From positions 105,577-169,576 of the forward strand of contig NZ_JACEZS010000014.1 in NCBI RefSeq assembly GCF_014042365.1: a DNA stretch of 64,000 bases, given 5' to 3'. A program made the position numbers and the translations under genes. The stretch is from Rugamonas fusca (GTDB taxonomy: Bacteria > Pseudomonadota > Gammaproteobacteria > Burkholderiales > Burkholderiaceae_D). Below are positions 18,657 to 26,201 of this stretch, piece by piece. Position 1 is the first letter of the stretch, and each line of letters begins with the position of its first letter. The notes under the pieces are model-generated. The model searched no databases and was not told the DNA's origin. It saw only the letters and a program-made list of their open reading frames with translations.

Positions 18657-20015
18657 ATGGTCTCGCTTATGCAACGAACCGCTGGGATAGGATTTGTCAT
18701 CTCTGTTTTCTTTCTCTCTTTGGGTGCTTGCGCCAAGGATGTTGCCATGAAAAATACAACAACTCTATGCTTTGGCCGTTTCTTGATCGATTTGCCCCCC
18801 GGAGCGCAAATTAAGGAAATTGGCCAGCAATCCCAGTTTATGTATGGGGACTTATTGTCGGAGGTATTTCAAGGAGGGGTGGCCGAATTCGGAAAAAGGA
18901 TGATGCAGCGCGAAACGAAATTGCGATCGGTTACAGGCAAGAACGAAAGGCTGCTGGATAAAACCCTTTCGCCAAGCCAAGACGCAATGATTTTTACCAC
19001 CAGGGAGAAGGTATTTGGGGAGAATGATTTTGGTTTTGAAGCATACAAAGTAGATCAAGATCAGCTTTTTTCACTGATGCACATAAATTTTGACGAAGGT
19101 GTATTTAGGAATAAAGTGTTGATACGTTTGCAAAATGAAATTCTTCCTTATTTACGCGCTCGATCGATTGAGGAAATCCCTGTAGAGCCAGGATTTTGCG
19201 TCAAGAATGGATTTATTGCTAATGATGGAAGCAGATATCAATTCGAGGAGGCGCGGATGCAGATTAACTTCAAAGAATGGCCGGATGTATGGGTTTCCAT
19301 CTATAGCCAGACCGTGCCCAAGGGGGGGGAGCAAACGCTGTTGCAGAGGGTGGCAAGTCATCCATATACGGGAATTTACGCTACGCTTGCGCGACAGATA
19401 AAGACATTACGGAAAGGTGTGCATGACATACATGGTATTAAAGGGGAGGAAATTCTCGAAGTATTTCCAACTGAGAATGGATTCAAACAACATTCATTTA
19501 GATGGGAAACGCTTGGTGCGGTAAAAAGTATATTCGCGCCGAGTATCGTTTTTGAGTTTGAAAGTGGGACTCCCCTTGAGGGGGAGCCGCGTCCTCCCAC
19601 TCTCACCGACGATCAGGCCGTCAAGCTTTTCGACAGCATTGTCAACTCGATCCGATTGCGCCCGACCACGGCGCCCGCCAAGAGCAACGCGAATGAGCGA
19701 CCTAAAAGGCCGCTGGGTGATCAAGCCGTCACAGGCCGCATCTGTCCGCAAACTGGTTGGTGGCAGACCGATGATGCCGGCGTGGTCGCTGATTGGCGGC
19801 GCCGGCATTTCAAGGAGGGGGAACCGTTACCCAGCGCGTTGCGCTATCTAGAGCCCAACTTATGGCAGAAGATCAAAGGTGAGCGACCCGCGGGCCAAGG
19901 TGCCGTGCTTTGGAAACTGGTCGAGTACGGAGACGCACCGGAGGTGGCCAAACAAGAACTACCGCCTCAGGAAGCGGGGCCTGCCAAGGGTGCTGAGCCA
20001 CCGACTGGCGGCTAA
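18657..20015 (+). CDS. Tli4-like immunity lipoprotein
   Basis: A 452-residue protein. ATG 18657 follows AAGGAG at ten bases and lies seven bases past the effector stop. The signal peptide ends in the lipobox LGAC, so it is a predicted lipoprotein facing the periplasm. TTLCFGRFLIDLPPGAQI at the start is the mark of the Tli4 N-terminal domain. ALRYLEPNLWQKIKGERPAGQG and the TGRICPQTGWWQ motif belong to the C-terminal domain. It should neutralise the lipase encoded just upstream. The N-terminal two thirds is AT-rich (frequent AAA and GAA codons), whereas the C-terminal 120 residues return to high GC. Confidence 0.85.
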   Translation: MVSLMQRTAGIGFVISVFFLSLGACAKDVAMKNTTTLCFGRFLIDLPPGAQIKEIGQQSQFMYGDLLSEVFQGGVAEFGKRMMQRETKLRSVTGKNERLLDKTLSPSQDAMIFTTREKVFGENDFGFEAYKVDQDQLFSLMHINFDEGVFRNKVLIRLQNEILPYLRARSIEEIPVEPGFCVKNGFIANDGSRYQFEEARMQINFKEWPDVWVSIYSQTVPKGGEQTLLQRVASHPYTGIYATLARQIKTLRKGVHDIHGIKGEEILEVFPTENGFKQHSFRWETLGAVKSIFAPSIVFEFESGTPLEGEPRPPTLTDDQAVKLFDSIVNSIRLRPTTAPAKSNANERPKRPLGDQAVTGRICPQTGWWQTDDAGVVADWRRRHFKEGEPLPSALRYLEPNLWQKIKGERPAGQGAVLWKLVEYGDAPEVAKQELPPQEAGPAKGAEPPTGG

Positions 20016-20098
20016 AGCCTGAGTTGACGCATCTGAGCGATTTTGTCGCTGGTGAACTGAGAAAGACTGTTCGAGCTATTCAAAAGAGGAGCACCAAT

Positions 20099-20365
20099 AT
20101 GGCCAATGTTATCCGTTTAAGCGATCCGACTTCCCATGGTGGCAAAGTCGTCAGTGTCAGTGCCACGTGGTTCACTGTTGATGGTATCCCTGTTGCCCGG
20201 GTCAACGATGTGTGCGTCTGCCCGTTGCCCGGTCACTCGGCTTGCACGATCACTGAGGGCGATCCTAATCATATCGTGGACGGTCTGGCGGTCGCCTATG
20301 ACGGCCACAGGACCAGCTGCGGCGCGACGCTGAAATCGACGATCGGCCATTTCAGCAACGGTTGA
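20099..20365 (+). CDS. PAAR domain spike-tip protein
   Basis: An 88-residue PAAR protein that caps the VgrG spike. It contains LSDPTSHGGKVVS, VARVNDVCVCPLPGH, HIVDGLAVAYDGHRTSCGATL, with the paired His and Cys residues that hold the zinc at the tip. There is no C-terminal extension, so it is a plain tip. ATG 20099 follows GAGGAG. It closes the vgrG-effector-immunity-PAAR module. Confidence 0.9.
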   Translation: MANVIRLSDPTSHGGKVVSVSATWFTVDGIPVARVNDVCVCPLPGHSACTITEGDPNHIVDGLAVAYDGHRTSCGATLKSTIGHFSNG

Positions 20366-20420
20366 GGATAATCGTTGAGATGAGTGAAAAGCCTGCGGGC
20401 TGGCAAACAAGAGTAGGAGA

Positions 20421-20738
20421 ATGAAAGACCGAACGCATGATGAAGCGATGGCGGAAGTGCTCTGGGACGATCTGGAATATGCGGTCCAGCTCATCAACAG
20501 CATCCTCGAGCACTGGACGGCGACCAGCGCGAATTGCTGATCGCCTTGCGTCAGTTGACGAAGGCGTTTGGTGGCGTGCCGACCGTGGCCGCGTCGGCCA
20601 ATCTGAGCGCCACCCAGCTTTATCGCACGCTTTCGCCGGAAGTTAATCCTGTCCTCAGCAGCCTGTCGGGCATCCATGAAAGCCATGGGGCTACGCCTGG
20701 CCGTGCAGGCGCTGCCGGAGGCGCCATCGCGCCCCTGA
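20421..20738 (+). pseudogene. broken helix-turn-helix (antitoxin/HigA-like) gene
   Basis: The protein similarity runs through three frames. Frame one gives MKDRTHDEAMAEVLWDDLEYAVQLINSILE and then stops. The next frame gives GDQRELLIALRQLTKAFGGVPTVAASANLSATQLYRTLSPEVNPVLSSLSGI, a typical helix-turn-helix of addiction-module antidotes. A third frame ends MGLRLAVQALPEAPSRP. Shifts fall near 20510 and 20675. No intact toxin is next to it. An AGGAGA sequence precedes the ATG. It could be a sequencing artefact only if two separate errors occurred. Confidence 0.7.
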
Positions 20739-20739
20739 A

Positions 20740-21210
20740 TCACAGGAACCGATCCAGGATCTTCTTGCTGTGCTTATCGAGCTCGTGCGCGTCGCGGATC
20801 AGGAAGTGGATGCCGTGGATGTCTGATACCAAAAGGGTATCAGGGCCGATGCGGCGTATGTCTTCCTCGCCGCGCAGCACGAATTCCGTGTCGCCGCGGT
20901 CCGTGTGCACCTTCCACGTGCACGGCGTGGCGTAGCTGGTCACGCTGAGGATGCGCGAGATTTCGGGCATGAACTCGCGTCCGCCCAGTTCCTCGCGCAC
21001 CAGCGCGGCGATGGCCGGCGGCAGGTCTTCCAGCCGGTCGATCCAGGCCACCTCCTTGCCATCGGTGCACACCAGCGCGATGCCTTCCTGCGGCGCCTGC
21101 ACGGGGAAGGCGCGCGCCGGCGCCACGTTCTCGAACACCTGGCCATCTTCGGTGGTGAGCACCAGGCGGCCAAATGGATTGCGGACTAATTCAAAACGGG
21201 TAGTGGTCAT
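20740..21210 (-). CDS. DUF1854 protein of the cyanophycin locus
   Basis: A 156-residue soluble protein with the DUF1854 pattern: LVLTTEDGQVFENVAPARAFP, VAWIDRLEDLP, REFMPEISRILSVTSYATPCTWKVHTDRG and ILDRF at the end. Family members are encoded next to cyanophycin synthetases and a dedicated ABC protein in betaproteobacteria; their biochemical role is not known. It lies nine bases downstream of the ABC gene on the same strand, so the two form an operon. Confidence 0.88.
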   Translation of the reverse strand: MTTTRFELVRNPFGRLVLTTEDGQVFENVAPARAFPVQAPQEGIALVCTDGKEVAWIDRLEDLPPAIAALVREELGGREFMPEISRILSVTSYATPCTWKVHTDRGDTEFVLRGEEDIRRIGPDTLLVSDIHGIHFLIRDAHELDKHSKKILDRFL

Positions 21211-21219
21211 GGTGGGTTC

Positions 21220-23490
21220 TTAATCGGAGCTGCTGTCGTCGGGATCGACGTCCACGTTGCGGGCCTGGGCCGTGTACAGGCGGTGATAGGCGCCTTCGCG
21301 CGCCATCAGTTCGTCGTGCGCGCCTTCCTCCACCACCACGCCGCGGTCCAGCACCACCAGGCGGTCGGCCTTCTGCAGCGTGGACAAACGGTGGGCGATG
21401 GCGATCGTGGTGCGGCCGTGCACCAGGTTGTCGAGCGCCTTCTGGATTTCCTTTTCCGTCTCCGAGTCCACCGAGGAAGTGGCTTCGTCCAGGATCAGGA
21501 TCTTCGGATCGATCAGCAGCGCGCGCGCGATCGAGATGCGCTGGCGCTCGCCGCCCGACAGGCCCTGGCCCCGTTCGCCCACCATCGAGTCGTAGCCTTG
21601 CGGCAGGCGCAGGATGAACTCGTGCGCGTGCGCGGCGCGTGCGGCGGCGATGATCTGCTCGCGCGTGGCGCCCGGCTTGCCGTAGGCGATGTTCTCGGCG
21701 ATGGTGCCGAAGAACAGGAACGGCTCCTGCAGCACCAGGCCGATGTTGCGGCGGTAGTCGGACACGGGGAAGGCGCGGATGTCCACGCCGTCGAGCATGA
21801 TGGCGCCTTCGGAGACGTCGTAGAAGCGGCAGATCAGGTTGACCAGCGTGCTCTTGCCGGAACCGGAGTGGCCCACCAGGCCGATCATCTCGCCGGCCTT
21901 GATGTCGAGGCTGATGCCGCGGTTGACGGCGCGGTTGCCGTAGCGGAAGCCCACTTCGCGCAGCGTGATATTGCCTTCCACCTTGGCCAGCTTGACGGGG
22001 TTGGCGGGTTCGGGCACGGACGATACGTGGTCGAGGATGTCGAAGATGCGCTTGGCGGCCGACGCCGATTTCTGCGTCACGGACACGATGCGGCTCATGG
22101 AATCGAGCCGGCCGTAGAAGCGGCTGCTGTAGGCGATGAAGGCCGACAGCACACCGACCGTGATGTGGCCGCGCGCCACCTGCCAGATGCCGAACACCCA
22201 GATCACCAGCAAGCCCAGCTCCGTCAGGAACGACACGGTGGGCGAGAACAGCGACCAGATTTTGTTGAGTTTATCGTTGACGGCCAGGTTGTGCTTGTTG
22301 GCCGTGCGGAAGCGGGCCGCCTCGCGCGACTCCTGCGCGAACGCCTTCACCACGCGGATGCCGGGGATGGTGTCGGCCAGCACGTTGGTCACTTCGCCCC
22401 ACACGCGGTCGATTTTCTCGAAGCCGGTGCGCAGCTTGTCGCGCACCACGTGGATCAGCCAGGCGATGAAGGGCAGCGGCAGCAGCGTGACGGCGGCCAG
22501 CCACGGGTCGATCGAGCACAGGATCACGCCCGTCATGATGATCATCAAGACGTCCGAGGCGAAGTCCAGCAGGTGCAGCGACAGGAACACGCAGATGCGG
22601 TCGCTCTCGCTGCCGATGCGCGACATCAGGTCGCCCGTGCGCTTGCCGCCGAAGTATTCCAGCGACAGCTTGAGCAGGTGTTCGTAGGTGGCCGTGCGCA
22701 GGTCGGCGCCGATGCGCTCGGACACCAGGGCCAGCACATAGGTCTTGCCCCAGCCCAGCGCCCAGGCGACGACGGCCGCGGCCACCAGGCCGCCCATGTA
22801 CATGGTCACCAGCATGGGATCGACCGGCTTGCCGTTCTGATACGGAATCAGCACGTTATCCATCAGCGGCATGGTCAGGTAGGGCGGGATCATGTGGGCG
22901 CCCGTGCTCAGCAGCATGAGCAAAAAGCCCAGGCCCAGCTGGCCCTGGTAGGGCTTGGTGAAGCGCCACAGGCGGAACAGGGTCCAGGTCGAGGGCGGGG
23001 TGTACACCACCTTGGTGCAGATCGGGCATTCTTCCTGGTCCGGCTCCAGCGGCGCCTTGCAGCTGGGGCAGACGTGCTGCTCGTCGCGCACCACGGGCAA
23101 TCCCGTCACCTTGCTTTGCAACAGGGCGTCGAACTGTTCGACCAGCCGGATCGCGTGCAGGTTCTGGCCCAGCGTGAAGCGCCAGGCGGCCAGCCGGCCG
23201 TTCTCGTCCACCAGTTCCAGGTGGCCCACGCCCGCGTGATCGTGGTGGCGCAGCGCCATGCCGGCCTTCAATGGCCACTGTTGCCATGCCTTCGCGCCCG
23301 GCGCGCGGCTGATGATGCGCTGCGGCGTGACCAGTACCAATCCCTTGGAGAAATGAAGTTGATGATCCAAGTCAACCTCCAGGGCACTTGCAACGTTCTC
23401 ACCTGAAGGTAGTTGCGCCTGTACCTCGGAGCGCCACTTTTCTGGCACGTCGGGCTGGCTGGTCGGCGAAGAAAGTTGTGTGCTTGTCAT
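21220..23490 (-). CDS. ABC transporter (fused permease-ATPase) of the cyanophycin locus
   Basis: A 756-residue half-transporter. The N-terminal 200 residues form a cytoplasmic domain with a small zinc-ribbon-like element (CPSCKAPLEPDQEECPIC). A six-helix ABC exporter membrane domain follows (residues about 200-490), then the ATPase with Walker A GHSGSGKST, signature LSGGERQR and Walker B ILILDEATS. It resembles the cyanophycin-metabolism-associated ABC proteins that pair with DUF1854. ATG 23490 was chosen (MTSTQLSS). The transported substrate is not known; arginine, aspartate or a dipeptide are natural guesses. Confidence 0.88.
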   Translation of the reverse strand: MTSTQLSSPTSQPDVPEKWRSEVQAQLPSGENVASALEVDLDHQLHFSKGLVLVTPQRIISRAPGAKAWQQWPLKAGMALRHHDHAGVGHLELVDENGRLAAWRFTLGQNLHAIRLVEQFDALLQSKVTGLPVVRDEQHVCPSCKAPLEPDQEECPICTKVVYTPPSTWTLFRLWRFTKPYQGQLGLGFLLMLLSTGAHMIPPYLTMPLMDNVLIPYQNGKPVDPMLVTMYMGGLVAAAVVAWALGWGKTYVLALVSERIGADLRTATYEHLLKLSLEYFGGKRTGDLMSRIGSESDRICVFLSLHLLDFASDVLMIIMTGVILCSIDPWLAAVTLLPLPFIAWLIHVVRDKLRTGFEKIDRVWGEVTNVLADTIPGIRVVKAFAQESREAARFRTANKHNLAVNDKLNKIWSLFSPTVSFLTELGLLVIWVFGIWQVARGHITVGVLSAFIAYSSRFYGRLDSMSRIVSVTQKSASAAKRIFDILDHVSSVPEPANPVKLAKVEGNITLREVGFRYGNRAVNRGISLDIKAGEMIGLVGHSGSGKSTLVNLICRFYDVSEGAIMLDGVDIRAFPVSDYRRNIGLVLQEPFLFFGTIAENIAYGKPGATREQIIAAARAAHAHEFILRLPQGYDSMVGERGQGLSGGERQRISIARALLIDPKILILDEATSSVDSETEKEIQKALDNLVHGRTTIAIAHRLSTLQKADRLVVLDRGVVVEEGAHDELMAREGAYHRLYTAQARNVDVDPDDSSSD

Positions 23491-23897
23491 TATGTGACGT
23501 ACTCCGGGTCGGTCCTTGCCATGTGGCAAAAACTGTAAACTAAAGGGAAAATGGCGGATCGCGCGGCCAGCCCCGGAAATAAACGCGCTCGGCGGGCCGG
23601 GACGCGGCTGTTGGAAGCAGTTATTTACGGTATTCTGTCAGTGGGTGACCATTTGACGGAAATCAAGGCGAATGGGCGGCATGCGTGAGCGGCAAGTATA
23701 CCGCAAGAGCGCAGGCAGCAGACGAGCGAAAGTGCCTTCAAGAAAATTCGATGCCCCATGGGCACAGATTTTTCTGGCAGCAAGCTTGACCCGGCGGTGG
23801 CAGCAAAGGACTGGAAATTTGCGGTGCGTAACGGCGTAGGGATTACAATACGGCGCGGGCTGGCCACGGCTGATAACAAAGATACAAGAATTGAAAC
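23491..23897. promoter_or_regulatory. divergent control region of the cyanophycin locus
   Basis: The 407 bases separate the ABC/DUF1854 operon from the cphA' and cphA genes. I see no gene in it. A perfect palindrome TTGCCATGTGGCAA lies at 23516-23529, close to the ABC start, followed by an AT-rich run; it could be a regulator site. Otherwise nothing recognisable. Confidence 0.4.
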
Positions 23898-26057
23898 ATG
23901 ACCAAGAAGAAAGACATTGAAGTTCTCCGTGTAACGCATTTGCGCGGACCAAATATCTGGACCTACCGCCCAGTGATCGAGGCGTGGCTGGATATCGGCG
24001 CGCTGGAGCAGTTTCCCTCGAATGCACTTCCTGGTTTGTATGAACGCCTGACGGCCCTGCTGCCCAACCTGCTCGAACACCGCTGCGGCGTGGGCGAACG
24101 GGGCGGCTTCCTGGAGCGTCTGCGCGAAGGCACGTATGCCGGCCACATCCTCGAACACGTGGTGCTGGAATTGCAAAACCTGGCCGGCATGAAGACCGGC
24201 TTTGGCAAGACCCGGCAAGTGGCCGAAGGCAGCGGCATCTACAAGATGGCCTTCCGCACCCGCCAGGAACAGGTGGGCCGCGCCGCGCTGGCCGCCGGCC
24301 GCGATTTGCTGATGGCCTGCATCGAGGACCGTCCCTACGACCTGGCCGCCACGGTGGCCAAGCTGACCGACATGGTCGATTCGCTGTGCCTGGGCCCCAG
24401 CACCAGCAACATCGTGGACGCGGCCACCGCACGCAAGATCCCGTTTATCCGCCTGACCGATGGCAATCTGGTGCAACTGGGCCACGGCGCCCTGCAGCGC
24501 CGCATCTGGACCGCCGAGACGGAACAGACCAGCGCCATCGCCGAAGGCATCGCCAGCGACAAGGACTTGACCAAGAGCCTGCTCGCTTCGTGCGGCGTGC
24601 CCGTGCCCGAAGGTGAGCTCGTCACCAGCGCCGAAGCGGCATGGGAAGCGGCCCAGGACATCGGCCTGCCCGTCGTCGTCAAGCCCTATGACGGCAACCA
24701 TGGCCGCGGCGTGTCGCTCAACCTGATGACCCAGCCCGACGTGGAAAAGGCTTACCACCTGGCCGCGCGCAAGGGCGGCAGCAAGAGCGTGATCGTGGAG
24801 CGCTTCATCGCCGGCAACGAGCACCGCTTGCTGGTGGTGGGCAAGCGCCTGATCGCGGCCGCCGCCGGCGAGGCGCTGTGGGTGACCGGTGACGGCACCT
24901 CGACCATCAAGCAGCTGGTGGACACCCAGATCAACATCGACCCGCGCCGCGGCGAGACGGAAGACGCGCCGCTCAACGTGATCCGCGCCGACGAGGCGGC
25001 CGAAGTGATCCTGGAACTGGAACGCCAGGGCATGACGGCCCATTCCGTGCCGGCCGCCGGCCAGCAGGTGCTGATCCAGACCAACGGCAACGTCGCCTTC
25101 GACGTCACCGACCAGGTGCACCCGTCCGTGGCCGCCATGGCCACGCTGGCCGCGCGCGTGGTGGGGCTGGACATCGCCGGCATCGACCTGGTGGCCGCCG
25201 ACATCAGCCGTCCGCTGGAAGAGCAGGGCGGCGCCGTGATCGAAGTGAACGCCAGCCCCGGCCTGCTGGCCCATTTGAAGCCGGCCAGCGGCAAGCCGCG
25301 CAACGTGGGCGAGGCCATCGTCGACCACCTGTTCAGCGTCACCGAGACGGGCCGCATGCCGATCGTGGGCATCGCCGGTGGCCACGGCAGCACCATGGCT
25401 GCGCGCCTGATCGCGTGGCTGCTGCAGATCGGCGGCCAGAAAGTGGGCCTGACCTGCCAGGATGGCCTGTTCGTCAATGGCCGCCTGCTGCCCAAGGATG
25501 GCTTCAGCGACTGGGAGACGGGCGAGCGCCTGCTGCTCAACAAGAACGTGGACGCGGCCGTGTTCGAAAGCAGCGCCCGCATGATCCTGACCGAAGGCCT
25601 GGCCTATGACAAGTGCGCCGTGGGCGTGGTGATGAGCGCGACCACCGGGGACGACCTGGGCGAGTTCTACATCGACAGCCCGGAGCGCCTGTTCAGCGTG
25701 CTGCGCACCCAGGTCGACGTGGTGCTGCCCGACGGCGCGGCCGTGCTCAACGCGGCCGACGCGCAAGTGGTGGAGATGGCCGAGCTGTGCGACGGCGAAG
25801 TGATCTTCTATGGCGTGGACGAACAACTGGCCGCGCTGGCCGCGCACCGCGCGCTGGGCAAGCGCGCCGTGTTCCAGCGCGCCGACCGCATCGTGCTGGC
25901 CACCGGCATGGACGAAGCGGCCACCTTGCCGCTGTCGCCGCTGGTGCCGCCCGAAGCCGTGCTGGCCGCCATCGCCGCCGCCTGGGCGCTGGACCTGACG
26001 CCGGAGCTGATCGGCGCCGGCCTGCGCACCTACGACGCCCACGCGAAGAAACAGTAG
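23898..26057 (+). CDS. cyanophycin synthetase-like CphA' with degenerate ligase P-loop
   Basis: A 719-residue paralogue of cyanophycin synthetase. The N-terminal domain and ATP-grasp domain are intact (KPYDGNHGRGVSLNLM, VIEVNASPGLLAHLKP). The C-terminal Mur-ligase-like domain is shorter, and its P-loop reads GGHGSTM instead of GTNGKTT, so that ATP site should be dead. ARGGVLREGLAFDRC in the neighbour is SARMILTEGLAYDKC here. Betaproteobacteria with cphA often carry such a second copy upstream; it may help extend or re-polymerise the chain, as proposed for CphA2-type enzymes. It precedes cphA by 144 bases. Confidence 0.88.
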   Translation: MTKKKDIEVLRVTHLRGPNIWTYRPVIEAWLDIGALEQFPSNALPGLYERLTALLPNLLEHRCGVGERGGFLERLREGTYAGHILEHVVLELQNLAGMKTGFGKTRQVAEGSGIYKMAFRTRQEQVGRAALAAGRDLLMACIEDRPYDLAATVAKLTDMVDSLCLGPSTSNIVDAATARKIPFIRLTDGNLVQLGHGALQRRIWTAETEQTSAIAEGIASDKDLTKSLLASCGVPVPEGELVTSAEAAWEAAQDIGLPVVVKPYDGNHGRGVSLNLMTQPDVEKAYHLAARKGGSKSVIVERFIAGNEHRLLVVGKRLIAAAAGEALWVTGDGTSTIKQLVDTQINIDPRRGETEDAPLNVIRADEAAEVILELERQGMTAHSVPAAGQQVLIQTNGNVAFDVTDQVHPSVAAMATLAARVVGLDIAGIDLVAADISRPLEEQGGAVIEVNASPGLLAHLKPASGKPRNVGEAIVDHLFSVTETGRMPIVGIAGGHGSTMAARLIAWLLQIGGQKVGLTCQDGLFVNGRLLPKDGFSDWETGERLLLNKNVDAAVFESSARMILTEGLAYDKCAVGVVMSATTGDDLGEFYIDSPERLFSVLRTQVDVVLPDGAAVLNAADAQVVEMAELCDGEVIFYGVDEQLAALAAHRALGKRAVFQRADRIVLATGMDEAATLPLSPLVPPEAVLAAIAAAWALDLTPELIGAGLRTYDAHAKKQ

Positions 26058-26201
26058 CACTGGCAGGCCCGCGGCAGTTACAAGAACAATATGCGAGCGG
26101 CCGGCGGCGCACTCACGCCACCGGCCGCCACCAGCGATGGCGGCAAAGGACAGCTAAACGATAGCCGCCACGACGTAAAACACGACAGGATAAGCAGATT
26201 T

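Noticed and set aside
9493..20365. complete type VI secretion system
   Set aside because: Only baseplate, spike, effector and tip genes are present; sheath, tube, ATPase and membrane genes are missing.
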